From the NCBI GenBank assembly GCA_023715865.1, contig JAMBOW010000001.1, forward strand, positions 1,922,001 to 1,986,000: a DNA stretch of 64,000 bases. The letters run 5' to 3'. Position 1 is the stretch's first letter, and every line of letters begins with the position of its first letter. The notes beneath the pieces were generated by a model, which did not search any database, was not told where the DNA came from, and saw only the letters and a list, made by a program, of their open reading frames with translations. Shown here one piece after another: positions 51,420 to 60,884 of this stretch. This DNA comes from Neobacillus mesonae. GTDB taxonomy: Bacteria; Bacillota; Bacilli; Paenibacillales; Paenibacillaceae. Position numbers and translations under genes: made by a program.

Positions 51420-52979
51420 TTATTGGAACGAGCTGTCGTCACGACGAGCTGGTCTGCGATTCTCGTTATTGTTGTTGAATGGACGAGATTTGCGATCACG
51501 ATCGCGATCACGGTTGTAACCACCGCTTCCGCCATCTTTGCGGTTTCCATATCCGCCCTTGCCGCTTCCGCCTTTATTGTAGCCTCCTCCATTACGGTTA
51601 CCATAACCGCCTGAAGGTTTGCGTCCGCTGGAGCGAACATCTGGTTTACGGCGTTTTGCACGGATTGGATCTTCTGGTGTCAACTCAATTGCAGCGTCTT
51701 TCTTATCGCCTGTAAGCAGCTTGAGTGCAGCAGACAGAAGTTGAACAGAATCGTACTGTTCCAAGAGCTGAATTGCAATTCCTTTGTACTCGTTGAGCTC
51801 TCCGCCTTGTACAATCTCAAGAAGGCGTTCAGCTGTTACACGTTGTTTACCTTCGATCGCTTCCGCAAGCGTAGGAAGCGGTTTACGAGGGATACGGTGA
51901 CGCGTTACACGCTCAATAAAGTGCAGGTGGTCAATCTCACGCGGAGTGACGAAAGACCATGCTGCCCCTTCCTTACCCGCACGGCCTGTACGTCCAATAC
52001 GGTGTACATAGCTTTCCGGATCTTGTGGAAGGTCAAAGTTAACAACATGTGTTACACCAGATACGTCAAGACCACGAGCAGCTACGTCTGTTGCCACAAG
52101 TACGTCAATGCTTCCGTCACGGAATTTACGCATTACAGTATCACGTTGATTCTGGGACAGGTCACCATGAAGTCCGTCTGCAGAATAGCCACGTTTTTGA
52201 AGAGCTTCGGACAATTCATCAACACGGCGTTTAGTACGTCCAAACACGATAGCAAGTTCTGGAGATTCCATATCCAGCAAACGGCTCAGTGCATCAAATT
52301 TCTGACGTTCAGGCACTTCAATGTATGCTTGATCGATAAGTGGTGCACTTACTTGTTTAGGGATAACAGATACATGTTCTGGATTTTTCAAAAATTGCTG
52401 AGCAAGCTTTTGAATGTTTGGAGGCATGGTTGCAGAGAACAGCATCGTTTGACGCTCATCTGGAACCTGCTTCAAGATGGACTGAATGTCCTCCATGAAG
52501 CCCATATCCAGCATTTCATCTGCTTCATCAAGAACAACAGTTTGGACATCTTCAAGTTTGATGGTTTTACGGTTGATATGGTCAAGAAGTCGACCTGGTG
52601 TACCGATAATAACTTGCGGCTTCTTCTTCAAAGCACGGATTTGGCGAACAATATCCTGACCGCCGTATATAGGAAGTGTACGAATGCCTTTAAAGCGGGA
52701 GAGCTTTTCGATTTCTTCAGCCACCTGAATAGCAAGCTCGCGTGTAGGTGCCATAATCAGGGCGCGAATTTTTTCATCCGTTTTGGAAATTTTGCTAATA
52801 AGCGGAATACCAAAAGCAGCAGTTTTACCTGTACCTGTTTGGGCTTGACCAATCAAATCGCTGCCAGTCATTGCAACGGGAATGGATTTCGCTTGGATCG
52901 GTGTTGCCTCTTCGAACCCCAGCTCGGTAATAGCTTGCAGAACCTTAGGTTCCAAATTAAATTCTGAGAAAGTTGTCAA
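51420..52979 (-). CDS. cshA: DEAD-box RNA helicase, CshA-type
   Basis: 519-residue ATP-dependent RNA helicase for mRNA decay, ribosome assembly and cold adaptation. Motifs: [23 protein letters not shown] (Q motif), AQTGTGKT (I), APTRELAIQ (Ia), TPGRLLDH (Ib), DEADEML (II), FSATMP (III), VFGRTKRR (IV), [13 protein letters not shown] (V), [10 protein letters not shown] (VI). A DbpA-like middle region and a Gly/Arg/Asn-rich, RGG-like tail (about 450-519) provide RNA binding, as in CshA. Start is TTG at 52979 with GAAGGAG 11 nt upstream. The leader is long and structured. Confidence 0.93.
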   Translation of the reverse strand: MTTFSEFNLEPKVLQAITELGFEEATPIQAKSIPVAMTGSDLIGQAQTGTGKTAAFGIPLISKISKTDEKIRALIMAPTRELAIQVAEEIEKLSRFKGIRTLPIYGGQDIVRQIRALKKKPQVIIGTPGRLLDHINRKTIKLEDVQTVVLDEADEMLDMGFMEDIQSILKQVPDERQTMLFSATMPPNIQKLAQQFLKNPEHVSVIPKQVSAPLIDQAYIEVPERQKFDALSRLLDMESPELAIVFGRTKRRVDELSEALQKRGYSADGLHGDLSQNQRDTVMRKFRDGSIDVLVATDVAARGLDVSGVTHVVNFDLPQDPESYVHRIGRTGRAGKEGAAWSFVTPREIDHLHFIERVTRHRIPRKPLPTLAEAIEGKQRVTAERLLEIVQGGELNEYKGIAIQLLEQYDSVQLLSAALKLLTGDKKDAAIELTPEDPIRAKRRKPDVRSSGRKPSGGYGNRNGGGYNKGGSGKGGYGNRKDGGSGGYNRDRDRDRKSRPFNNNNENRRPARRDDSSFQ

Positions 52980-53069
52980 ATTTATTCAAACTCCTTCTAT
53001 TATGGTGGACATGTGGACAAATCCACTTCGTTCTCTGTATTCTTAAGTAGCGTTAATTTTATAGGCTGT

Positions 53070-53102
53070 CCCATCATGCATAAAAAAATGGGATTGCATG
53101 AT
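53070..53102. repeat. Interleaved hairpins in the cshA leader region
   Basis: Two pairings compete: CCCAT (53070-53074) with ATGGG (53088-53092), and ATCATGCA (53073-53080) with TGCATGAT (53095-53102). They share bases 53073-53074, so both cannot form fully. The site lies 90-125 bp upstream of the cshA start on the minus strand, either in the leader RNA or over its promoter. Confidence 0.45.
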
Positions 53103-53118
53103 CTCACAATTTCACTAT

Positions 53119-53138
53119 AGAGAGAATAGATTCTCTCT
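53119..53138. promoter_or_regulatory. Palindrome between cshA and the YitT gene
   Basis: AGAGAGAAT, two bases, ATTCTCTCT: a perfect 9-bp inverted repeat with almost no loop, which suits a dimeric DNA-binding protein better than RNA. No regulator gene is adjacent. Confidence 0.4.
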
Positions 53139-53253
53139 CTGATCGTCTAAACTACATATGATGTTTAATTGAAACTTACTGAAAACAAAACATGCTTTTA
53201 CGAAAAAAGCGACCTACTCAAGAACATCCAAAAAATATTATATCACAAAACAA

Positions 53254-53282
53254 TTTACAATTACCAGCAAGCAATATACTAT
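53254..53282 (+). promoter_or_regulatory. Candidate SigA promoter of the YitT-family gene
   Basis: TTTACA (53254-53259), a 17-bp spacer and TACTAT (53277-53282), placing the transcript start about 15 bp before the GTG start, so the leader is short. Confidence 0.5.
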
Positions 53283-53304
53283 GATACATCTGAGGTGAAA
53301 TTGT

Positions 53305-54126
53305 GTGTTCAAATTATTTACTAAATCGGCTGCTGTTTTCCTAGGCGGAGCGATTATTGCAGCAGGTTTTAACCTGTTTTTACTACCGTATGAGCTGCTA
53401 AGTGGAGGAATATCCGGGATATCCATGCTCATAGGATATTTTACTCCGCTTAACTTTAATCTCATGTATTTCGTGTTTAACATTCCGCTTATGATTGCAG
53501 GCTGGTTTTTGCTGGGACGCCGGTTTATCAGCTTTAGCATATTGAATGTTATAGCTACAACCTGGTTCCTTAATATCCTGCCTGTTACCGCTATCGCCCA
53601 TGACCAGCTGTTATCTGCCGTATTCGGCGGTGTATTAATCGGAGGCGGAACAGGACTTGCTTTTCGTGCTGGCGGTTCTTCAGGCGGTCTCGATATTGTG
53701 GCATCCATCATCACGCGTTTTCGCGATTTCCCGGTAGGTGCCGTGATTGCCATTATGAACGGAATCATTATCATACTGGCCGGTTACCTGGGCAATGACT
53801 GGAACGTCGCACTGATCTCTGTCCTGTCTATCTACATTACTGGTAAAGTTGTGGATCTGATTCATATTGGACATGTGAAGGTGACTTTATTTATCGTTAC
53901 CAATGAGACGGATAAAATGCTTGGACAATTGTTACCAAGACAAAGAGGCGTAACCAAGATCAAAACTCAAGGTGCATTTACAGATCACGAGAAAGACATG
54001 CTGATGACCGTCACGACGAAATATGAGCTCGACGAAGTGAAACAGATCATTAAAGAAACGGACCCAAAAGCTTTTGTCAACATTGTAGAAACAGTGGGAA
54101 TAATGGGCTCGTTCAGAAGAAATTAG
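53305..54126 (+). CDS. YitT family membrane protein (DUF161 and DUF2179)
   Basis: 273-residue protein with five or six membrane helices in residues 1-175 (GGAIIAAGFNLFLLPYELLSGGISG, GGGTGLAFRAGGSSGGLDIVASII in part) and a C-terminal cytoplasmic DUF2179 domain (about 180-270, KVTLFIVTNETDKM ... MLMTVTTKYELDEVKQII). This is the YitT/YpjC/YqfU family, of unknown transport or structural role. Start is GTG at 53305, 6 nt after GAGGTGA. Confidence 0.9.
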   Translation: MFKLFTKSAAVFLGGAIIAAGFNLFLLPYELLSGGISGISMLIGYFTPLNFNLMYFVFNIPLMIAGWFLLGRRFISFSILNVIATTWFLNILPVTAIAHDQLLSAVFGGVLIGGGTGLAFRAGGSSGGLDIVASIITRFRDFPVGAVIAIMNGIIIILAGYLGNDWNVALISVLSIYITGKVVDLIHIGHVKVTLFIVTNETDKMLGQLLPRQRGVTKIKTQGAFTDHEKDMLMTVTTKYELDEVKQIIKETDPKAFVNIVETVGIMGSFRRN

Positions 54127-54307
54127 TGGATTTGTCAAGTGTAATTCCTATCAATTTTGTGTTATAATAAGGATGCGCATCTTCCCTATGGTTAGCGCTG
54201 ACTTTTCATAAGGACCTTTTTTATCCGGTATTTCACAGGCAACTGGCTTTTCCGAGGCAATGAATGATTCTTTTCGAATGATTCTTAGTTAGGAAAGGGT
54301 GATTAAT

Positions 54308-54502
54308 GTGGAAATGGAAAGGGTAAAACTGTCAGAAATCGTCACGAAGTGGTTTCCCGAAATACTTCCCACCCTGAAGCAGAACGAATTGAATGCACTC
54401 ATTGTGCTAAGGGATGGCTTCGGATTACTCGAACCTGAAGATGCTATGGAAATTATTCAGTACAGCATCTGTGAGCATCAAGACGAATTATATCTTCAAT
54501 AA
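54308..54502 (+). CDS. Small conserved hypothetical protein
   Basis: 64-residue soluble protein, probably helical (VKLSEIVTKWFPEILPTLKQNELNALIVLRDGF), unrecognised. The best start is GTG at 54308, 9 nt after AAAGG; GTG at 54299 abuts that site. An extended -10 TGTTATAAT at about 54161 lies upstream. It ends at an intrinsic terminator. Confidence 0.6.
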   Translation: MEMERVKLSEIVTKWFPEILPTLKQNELNALIVLRDGFGLLEPEDAMEIIQYSICEHQDELYLQ

Positions 54503-54514
54503 ATGCACAAAGCG

Positions 54515-54549
54515 CCGCTTTTTCGGAAGTACCGAAGGAGCGGTTTTTT
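54515..54549 (+). terminator. Intrinsic terminator
   Basis: CCGCT/AGCGG outer and TTTCGG/CCGAAG inner pairing, followed by a 6-T run on the plus strand. Confidence 0.8.
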
Positions 54550-54668
54550 AGTGTGTCTAAACCTAACCCTTTCCGTTATAAAAATAATCTGTTCAAACCC
54601 GGTGCAATGTCTTACAATAATTTTTTGTGTATGCCAGCAATTTAAACTACAGATGGAGATTAAGACAT

Positions 54669-56063
54669 ATGAATCAGACTACAACAATCAAGCAAAAATG
54701 GAAGCAGTTTCTCATCATCCTGCTCCCGATATTAATAACCCAAATCTCATTGTCCGCCATTGCATTTTTTGATACCAACATGTCAGGTCATTTCAGTCCT
54801 GAGGACCTTGCAGGTGTAGCAATAGGGACAAGCCTATGGGTTCCCATTCAGACCGGTCTCAGCGGAATACTTATGGGAATCACGCCCATAGTCTCACAGC
54901 TCGTGGGAAGCGGCCAAAAAAATAACGTTCGATATAATGTGATTCAAGCTTTATATCTCGCTATTGCTGTCGGTATAGTTGTCATCATTATTGGCTGTAT
55001 CGTGATCAATCCCATTTTGAATTACATGAATCTGGACAGCAGAGTTGAAAATGTAGCTCTATACTTTTTAGCTGCAATGTCTTTCGGGATCATTCCCCTG
55101 TTCGGATACACCGTGCTTCGTAATTTTATGGATTCTTTGGGACATACCCGGATCACCATGATGATTACGCTGATTTCGATGCCGGTCAATATTTTGCTCA
55201 ATTATTTGCTCATCTTCGGAAACCTTGGCTTTCCGCGTTTGGGAGGTGTCGGTGCCGGGGTTGCTTCCGCTTGCACGTATTGGACGATCTTTATTATTTC
55301 AATTTCTTTCGTTCATCGAGTTGAGCCGTTTGCCCAGTATGGAATTTTTCATAAATGGCAACGCATCTCAATGCGTAAATGGAAAGAACTGCTTCAAATC
55401 GGGGTGCCGATCGGATTCGCAATTTTCTTTGAAACATCTATTTTTTCAGCAGTAACACTGCTGATGAGCCGGTTTGACACAAACACCATTGCTGCACATC
55501 AGGCGGCGATGAACTTCGCTTCCACACTTTACATGCTTCCTCTCAGCATAAGTATGGCGATGACCATTCTTGTTGGTTACGAAGTCGGAGCGAAGAGGCT
55601 TACAGATGCGAAGCAATACAGCAAGATCGGCATTGGAACTGCAGTTTCGCTTTCACTTCTAACAGCGGTCATTCTAATTATTTTTGGCAAACAGGTTGCT
55701 GGTATCTATTCTACCGATATGGCAGTAATTGGACTCATCCAGCATTTTCTGATATACGCGATCTTTTTTCAAATATCCGATGCGGTCGCTACACCCGTGC
55801 AAGGCGTACTGCGCGGCTACAAGGATGTTAATCCAGCCTTTGTCATCACGTTTGTAGCTTATTGGTTGATTGGTTTACCTGTCGGATTTATAACTGCCAC
55901 GTATACGTCACTTGGTCCCTATGGATATTGGATCGGTTTCATTACTGGTTTGGCTGTCGGTGCTTTCACACTTATGTGGAGACTTCTTATGGTGCAGCGC
56001 AAGTTTGGCAGAACTAAGACCGACCATCTTTACAAAGGCGAACAACCTATAACCGAGATGTAA
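54669..56063 (+). CDS. MATE family efflux transporter (NorM-like)
   Basis: 464-residue membrane protein with 12 helices in two six-helix halves, exporting drugs or metabolites against Na+ or H+. Landmarks: [26 protein letters not shown] in part in helices 1-2, [18 protein letters not shown], and [21 protein letters not shown] at the start of the second half. Substrate unknown. Start at the ATG at 54669 with GGAG 10 nt upstream; the longer frame from 54627 is not supported. Confidence 0.92.
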   Translation: MNQTTTIKQKWKQFLIILLPILITQISLSAIAFFDTNMSGHFSPEDLAGVAIGTSLWVPIQTGLSGILMGITPIVSQLVGSGQKNNVRYNVIQALYLAIAVGIVVIIIGCIVINPILNYMNLDSRVENVALYFLAAMSFGIIPLFGYTVLRNFMDSLGHTRITMMITLISMPVNILLNYLLIFGNLGFPRLGGVGAGVASACTYWTIFIISISFVHRVEPFAQYGIFHKWQRISMRKWKELLQIGVPIGFAIFFETSIFSAVTLLMSRFDTNTIAAHQAAMNFASTLYMLPLSISMAMTILVGYEVGAKRLTDAKQYSKIGIGTAVSLSLLTAVILIIFGKQVAGIYSTDMAVIGLIQHFLIYAIFFQISDAVATPVQGVLRGYKDVNPAFVITFVAYWLIGLPVGFITATYTSLGPYGYWIGFITGLAVGAFTLMWRLLMVQRKFGRTKTDHLYKGEQPITEM

Positions 56064-56065
56064 CA

Positions 56066-56116
56066 AAAAAAGCTGATTCTTTATACCTGTAACGGTATGC
56101 TGAATCAGCTTTTTTT
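56066..56116. terminator. Bidirectional intrinsic terminator
   Basis: AAAAAAGCTGATTC and GAATCAGCTTTTTT with an inner ATACC/GGTAT stem, between convergent MATE and pfkA genes. Confidence 0.92.
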
Positions 56117-56127
56117 ATCGAGTATGG

Positions 56128-57099
56128 TTATTGAGAAAGACGAATGGCCAGCTCATACATATCCATATCAATTGTATTCTTTGTATTAACAACAAGATCA
56201 ATGTCGGTAAGCGTCAGCTTATTGTTAATAATACCACACGCTTTATCCGATTCCCCTTCAATCAGCTTGCGAACTGCAAAGTCACCTAATTTGCTCGCAA
56301 GGTTACGGTCGAACGGAGTCGGAGTACCACCACGTTGAATATGACCAAGTACGGTAACGCGCGGCTCGTAAGAAGGACAACGTGCCATAATTTCCTTAGC
56401 AACATCCTCTCCTTTTCCTACGCCTTCCGCAACGATAATAATACTATGGCGTTTGCCATGCTCAAAGTTGGATTGCATACGGTGAGCAACTTCATCCATA
56501 TCAAATGGCACTTCAGGTACAAGAATCGTCTCTGCTCCGGAAGCAAGACCCGCATGAAGGGCAATATCTCCGCAATGACGACCCATGACCTCAACAATAG
56601 AAGAACGCTCATGCGAAGACATTGTATCACGCAGTTTGTTAACCGCGTCAACGACAACACTGACTGCCGTGTCAAAACCAATAGTATAGTCTGTAAAGGA
56701 AATATCGTTATCTATTGTTCCAGGCAGACCCATCGTCTTGATTCCAAGTTTGCTTAATTTGTTAGCCCCTTGATAAGATCCGTCACCACCGATAACGATT
56801 AACCCGTCAATTCCGCGGGAACGCAGAATATCTGCACCCTTTTGCTGACCTTCAGGTGTCATAAACTCTTTACAGCGTGCAGATTGAAGAACAGTTCCCC
56901 CGCGTTGAATAATATCACCCACACTACGCAGATCCATCGGGAAAATATCATTGTTCAGAAGACCTTGATATCCGCGCTGGATACCAAATACCTCTAAACC
57001 GAAATAAAGACCACTTCGAACTACAGCACGAACGGCTGCGTTCATCCCTTGAGAGTCCCCTCCACTGGTCAATACTGCTATTCTTTTGACTGCTGACAT
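56128..57099 (-). CDS. pfkA: 6-phosphofructokinase, ATP-dependent
   Basis: 323-residue glycolytic enzyme that phosphorylates fructose 6-phosphate. TSGGDSQGMNAAVRA and IGGDGSYQGA bind ATP; PGTIDND contains the catalytic D130; EVMGRHCGDIALHAGLASGAE and HIQRGGTPTPFDR bind the sugar phosphate and effector. The GGDGS context indicates ATP rather than PPi use. AGGAGGAAG precedes the ATG at 57099. It lies only 23 bp after the terpenoid cyclase gene, not with pyk as in Bacillus. A divergence from B. subtilis PfkA suggests it may be a second phosphofructokinase. Confidence 0.92.
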   Translation of the reverse strand: MSAVKRIAVLTSGGDSQGMNAAVRAVVRSGLYFGLEVFGIQRGYQGLLNNDIFPMDLRSVGDIIQRGGTVLQSARCKEFMTPEGQQKGADILRSRGIDGLIVIGGDGSYQGANKLSKLGIKTMGLPGTIDNDISFTDYTIGFDTAVSVVVDAVNKLRDTMSSHERSSIVEVMGRHCGDIALHAGLASGAETILVPEVPFDMDEVAHRMQSNFEHGKRHSIIIVAEGVGKGEDVAKEIMARCPSYEPRVTVLGHIQRGGTPTPFDRNLASKLGDFAVRKLIEGESDKACGIINNKLTLTDIDLVVNTKNTIDMDMYELAIRLSQ

Positions 57100-57122
57100 T
57101 GATGACTTCCTCCTCTTAATTC

Positions 57123-58205
57123 TCAATACATATGTTTACGAATCCATTTGGAATTTGCCAGAAAAAAGCGCCTGGATACAGGACTGTTTTTCAGCAACCG
57201 TTTGGAAACGGAACGAACCTCCTGCTGCTCACTGACTTTAGGATCAGATAGATATAGGGCAAGCAGCCCTTCTATGATCATACGATGGAAAGAGCTTGCG
57301 GGGATAAGCGACACGTCTTCATGCGCCTTATTAACAATATAGGCTATTCGCTCTATCATCATTTTCTCACTTTCGTAATAATTACAAAAGTTCAAATCTC
57401 CGCCCTGCCTGTCTTCTTCCTGATCAATCAAATAATCCAGCATGATGTGTAGTCCCGTCACATGCGGAAAGTAAGAAGCATGTATGGAGGACGCTCCATC
57501 ATCATCAAGATGCGGGTCTGAAGCAGCAAGAAAAAGCATGAATACTCCCAGCGTGGAGCCCGTAGCTGCTGCGAACTCATTCCAGCTAAGCTCAGGGGTG
57601 CGGTGCTTGTGCGTTTCCCACCAATCCAGCAAAGCTTGCTCTCGAAGTGTGGGGTGAATGTGCTTGTACACCTGCAAATCCACATATAGGCCGGCCAGGT
57701 CAGTAACATAGGATTGGGCAAAAGCATAACCAGGCAGCTTCTTTATGCAAGATTGGCAGGTACGCACTAGGCTATGCAAATATCCGTCATCTTCCTGTTC
57801 TTCACGAAGCGCGTAATAATTAACCAGCTCCGCATCGGGATTTACTGCATCGAGCATGGACTTATGTAGCAGTCTGAAATCATCGGCATCCATAGAAGTG
57901 CTACGATCACATAGATTATCAAGGTAGTCACTAATTGTCTGGTACGAAACGATCAGCGGAATTAATACATCCCGCATCGGTAAGTTGACAGCTGCATAAA
58001 TTGAGCCCCCTTCACAGTGAAACTGCTTGCTTGCAATACTCGCAAGCGCCTGGGTTCTCAGCTCCTGGTCAGGAATTTGTTCTGCTCTCGTCTTTATTAG
58101 TTTAAGCTCTTTTCTTGTTTCGGGCAGTATATATTTATACACCCGATTCATCAATCCGATGGGCCCCCGTGGAACATTACGATTAAATTGTTTTTGATTA
58201 ATCAA
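57123..58205 (-). CDS. ytpB: Tetraprenyl-beta-curcumene synthase (DUF2600, YtpB family)
   Basis: 360-residue isoprenoid cyclase of the large-terpene-cyclase type described for YtpB, which makes sesquarterpenes from C35 tetraprenyl precursors in Bacillus spores. A DYLDNLCDRS motif near residue 92 and DYLIDQEEDRQGGD near 258 are the acidic, metal-binding-type motifs; EGGSIYAAVNLP is also conserved. The TTG start at 58205 follows GGAGG by 9 nt. It heads an operon with pfkA. No tetraprenyl synthase or SHC-like cyclase is in view. Confidence 0.88.
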   Translation of the reverse strand: MINQKQFNRNVPRGPIGLMNRVYKYILPETRKELKLIKTRAEQIPDQELRTQALASIASKQFHCEGGSIYAAVNLPMRDVLIPLIVSYQTISDYLDNLCDRSTSMDADDFRLLHKSMLDAVNPDAELVNYYALREEQEDDGYLHSLVRTCQSCIKKLPGYAFAQSYVTDLAGLYVDLQVYKHIHPTLREQALLDWWETHKHRTPELSWNEFAAATGSTLGVFMLFLAASDPHLDDDGASSIHASYFPHVTGLHIMLDYLIDQEEDRQGGDLNFCNYYESEKMMIERIAYIVNKAHEDVSLIPASSFHRMIIEGLLALYLSDPKVSEQQEVRSVSKRLLKNSPVSRRFFLANSKWIRKHMY

Positions 58206-58433
58206 ATAACGGTGCCTCCACTTTGTTATCTATATATTCATATCTGTTCAAACCATTATCATTATAATATGACATGCGGAATTGTACAAATAAACGATTA
58301 TTGGCAATCCCTAATTACCATATAAAGCGAATACAATTTGAATAAACATATGAATATGAATTTATTGCCAAAAATAATAAATATAATGAAAACAAAACTC
58401 AATGTCACTTCTCATCCATTTGAAGTTTATCGT

Positions 58434-58460
58434 TTGAACCGATGTTATTTATGATATAAT
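58434..58460 (+). promoter_or_regulatory. Candidate promoter with extended -10 for the MOP transporter gene
   Basis: TGATATAAT at 58452-58460 is an extended -10 box. TTGAAC at 58434-58439 is only 15 bp away, so the -35 is weak. The 290 bp upstream are AT-rich and hold no gene. Confidence 0.45.
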
Positions 58461-58497
58461 TTCCATATTTCTATTAAGAAAAGGAGTCTAACCAACC

Positions 58498-59832
58498 ATG
58501 TCATCCGACGAACCCTTATCGTGGAGGCGGCTGCTTACCTTCTTCATCCCGCTCGGCATATCAGCCTCTCTGGTCACGATCTCCCATGTCATTATTAACA
58601 GCACACTCGCCAGGTCAGAGCAAGCCGAGTTGGTCATTGCAAGCTATGCCATTGCAGGCAGTCTCCTGGCTGTGACTGAACGCCCTTCTACCCTCTTGCG
58701 CCAAACCTGTTCTGCACTCGTAAGGGACCGCCTCTCCTTTCAGGCGCTTATTTTTGTCACAAAAATATTTCTTGCCTTTGTTCTATTAATTGGAGGAGCT
58801 ATCGTATATACTCCGTTCGGAACAGCTATCTTCAAATATTTGTTCGGCGTGGACGAAGCGCTTCTTGAGCCTGTAATCCAAGTCTATCAAATTCTTATGT
58901 TTGTCAGTATCTTTTCCGTCATCCGTAACATTTATCAAGGTGTCATTATTACAAACAACAAAACAAAATGGTTAACGATCGGAATGATCATTCGCCTTGC
59001 AGGTATGTATCTGTTATCCTTCTATTTTATCTCGACAGATAACATAACCAGCGGAACCGTCGGTGCTGTTATCTTTGCTGCGGGCATGTTCATTGAAGCA
59101 ACCGTAAGTTATCTCGAGGGCCGCAAAATTGTTCGAAAGATGCCGGCAGAGATAGAGGAACATCCGGTCAAGTCTAAGGGACAGGTCTTTTTCTTCTATA
59201 AACCTTTGCTTCTCTCCAGCTTTGTAGCTATGTTTATCGGTCCTGTTATCAATTTAATGCTTGGTAAAACAGAAGGGATAGCGCTCGCCATTTCCTCCTT
59301 CTCTATCGCAGGCAGCATTATGCAATTAATGCTAAGTTTTTTTACATATATCCATCAAATTGTACTCAACTTCTACCCCGAGCATCCGAAGAAGGTGAAT
59401 CAATTTGCGTTTACTTTGGGATTTATCCCTTTTCTCATAACGCTAGGCGTCGCTTATACTCCGATTGGGCCCTGGTTTCTCGAAAATATAATGAATGTGC
59501 GCGGTCAGCTTCTTCAAGAGAGTCTGCGAACTTTACAAGCCTTTATTTTGTTCACCCTGATTACTCCATTCCTCGATTACAGCAACGGTCTCATCCTGCT
59601 TAGAGGACAAACCAAAACGATGTTCCGCTCCCAAACAGCAAATGCCATATGTACAACCGTTGTACTTGTCATTCTTGTATTCGCTGCTCCTGGATTAAAT
59701 GGTGTGATCGGCGCAGTTGCTCAATCGCTTGGACTTCTCGCTGAACTGACGATCGTTTGGCTTGTCATTCGCCGAACCAACCGTGAGCCGAGCTTAAATA
59801 AAGATGCTAAGTCCAAGACTTTAGAAACGTAG
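58498..59832 (+). CDS. MOP-superfamily membrane transporter or flippase
   Basis: 444-residue polytopic protein with about 12 helices. The repeated pattern of polar residues early in each half (FIPLGISASLVTISHVIINSTLARSE in part; LLLSSFVAMFIGPVINLML) resembles MATE/MurJ/Wzx-type exporters. It lacks clear drug-binding signatures of NorM. It may flip a lipid-linked saccharide or export a metabolite. Good ribosome binding site AAGGAG, then ATG. Its divergent neighbour is the terpenoid cyclase gene. Confidence 0.75.
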   Translation: MSSDEPLSWRRLLTFFIPLGISASLVTISHVIINSTLARSEQAELVIASYAIAGSLLAVTERPSTLLRQTCSALVRDRLSFQALIFVTKIFLAFVLLIGGAIVYTPFGTAIFKYLFGVDEALLEPVIQVYQILMFVSIFSVIRNIYQGVIITNNKTKWLTIGMIIRLAGMYLLSFYFISTDNITSGTVGAVIFAAGMFIEATVSYLEGRKIVRKMPAEIEEHPVKSKGQVFFFYKPLLLSSFVAMFIGPVINLMLGKTEGIALAISSFSIAGSIMQLMLSFFTYIHQIVLNFYPEHPKKVNQFAFTLGFIPFLITLGVAYTPIGPWFLENIMNVRGQLLQESLRTLQAFILFTLITPFLDYSNGLILLRGQTKTMFRSQTANAICTTVVLVILVFAAPGLNGVIGAVAQSLGLLAELTIVWLVIRRTNREPSLNKDAKSKTLET

Positions 59833-59898
59833 ATGCAAATATGAAGCATTTAGCAACTTGTGAAGATCCTGTGAATAAAATCACAGAAAAGACCAAAA

Positions 59899-59929
59899 AA
59901 GCACAGTTCCCCTTTCGGAGAACTGTGCT
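59899..59929. terminator. Bidirectional intrinsic terminator
   Basis: GCACAGTTC and GAACTGTGC with flanking A and T runs. It can end both the transporter and the cold shock protein transcripts. Confidence 0.82.
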
Positions 59930-59984
59930 CTCAATTTCGCTTTAATCCAAACTTGTATAAGAAATCCGATAACCGGAATAATTC

Positions 59985-60182
59985 TTACAGTTTGTTTACG
60001 TTAGCTGCTTGAGGACCACGGTTGCCTTCAGTGATTTCGAATTCTACCGCTTGACCTTCTTCCAAAGTTTTGAAACCGTCACCTTGGATTGCTGAGAAGT
60101 GAACGAATACATCGTCTCCGCCTTCTACTTGAATGAAGCCATAACCTTTTTCTGCATTAAACCATTTAACTGTACCTTTCAA
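59985..60182 (-). CDS. Cold shock protein (CspB/CspD-like)
   Basis: 65-residue OB-fold RNA chaperone. RNP1 KGYGFIQV and RNP2 VFVHFSAI are intact, as are KWFNAEKG and GPQAANV. It binds single-stranded nucleic acid and melts RNA structure in the cold. Start is TTG at 60182, 8 nt after AGGAGG. Confidence 0.95.
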   Translation of the reverse strand: MKGTVKWFNAEKGYGFIQVEGGDDVFVHFSAIQGDGFKTLEEGQAVEFEITEGNRGPQAANVNKL

Positions 60183-60227
60183 ATGAACAACCTCCTAAAA
60201 ATGCCGCCATCTATGGCGAATATCTAC

Positions 60228-60256
60228 ATTATACTTTATGAATTTTAACTTTGCAA
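60228..60256 (-). promoter_or_regulatory. SigA promoter of the csp gene
   Basis: Minus-strand TTGCAA (60251-60256), a 17-bp spacer and TATAAT (60228-60233). The leader is about 40 nt and contains a small CGCCA/TGGCG hairpin (60205-60218) just upstream of the ribosome binding site. Confidence 0.65.
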
Positions 60257-60345
60257 TTAAACTTTTTTAGTTTTGTCAAAATAATTTGCTTTGGTAACAA
60301 GGGTAAGGTATCATTTTACCAAAACCGCAAATTGGAGAAATGCAC

Positions 60346-60579
60346 ATGATTAAAAAACACCAAATATACAAAAAAGACAAGTGGAATATGATGACGGTTG
60401 AGGTGCAAGGGCGCTATATTGTACTTCGTGAAATTTCGGATCAATGGGGCGAGGAAACGCATACTTTTATGAGCCGGCCCGCTCTGATGCACTGGGCAGA
60501 GAATCGATTCCCGAAAGAAAATTTTAAAGAAAACGAAGAGGAATGGGCAGAAATCATGAAGGCCTTTAAAGAGGTATAA
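60346..60579 (+). CDS. Small conserved hypothetical protein
   Basis: 77-residue soluble protein, Lys-, Glu- and Trp-rich (KKHQIYKKDKWNMMTVEV, REISDQWGEETHTFMSRPALMHWAE in part). The fold looks like a short beta sheet followed by helices. ATG at 60346 lies 8 nt after GGAG. It precedes the next small gene by 6 bp. Family not recognised. Confidence 0.7.
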   Translation: MIKKHQIYKKDKWNMMTVEVQGRYIVLREISDQWGEETHTFMSRPALMHWAENRFPKENFKENEEEWAEIMKAFKEV

Positions 60580-60585
60580 TTTTAT

Positions 60586-60768
60586 ATGGATGCAGGCATG
60601 AGCTATGTCATTTTTATTGTAGCCGCATTTTTGCTTGGCTTTGTCATGATTGCCAAACGAGACAGCATACCTGATAAACTGCGCCGGCCGCTTGCTATCG
60701 CTGCCTTATTCATGATTGTATTTGCTTTCTTTCTTATCGTAATTAGTATGGTTTCACTGGGAGCCTGA
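60586..60768 (+). CDS. Small two-helix membrane protein
   Basis: 60 residues with two hydrophobic helices (YVIFIVAAFLLGFVMIA and AIAALFMIVFAFFLIVISMV) joined by a basic loop KRDSIPDKLRRP. The gene follows the preceding one by 6 bp, with AGAGG upstream of the ATG, so the two are likely cotranscribed. Function unknown. Confidence 0.65.
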   Translation: MDAGMSYVIFIVAAFLLGFVMIAKRDSIPDKLRRPLAIAALFMIVFAFFLIVISMVSLGA

Positions 60769-60884
60769 CATCTAAAGAGACAATATTTATAAGGATGCAT
60801 ATTTATAGGCTGCCTTTCAAATATTTCATTACCAAGTCGGTCATACTAAGCGTTAGCGCCTTATATTAAGGAGGATACGCTCTA

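Noticed and set aside
51741-52967. 408-codon open frame on the plus strand
   Set aside because: It lies wholly opposite the cshA helicase gene, has no ribosome binding site or domain, and its Cys/Thr/Phe-rich composition is that of an antisense shadow of a conserved gene.
53238-53774. 178-codon open frame on the minus strand
   Set aside because: Antisense to the YitT-family gene, which has a promoter and ribosome binding site.
58295-58370. TTGGCAAT / ATTGCCAA inverted repeat 65 bp apart
   Set aside because: Only 8 bp in a very AT-rich gap; likely by chance.
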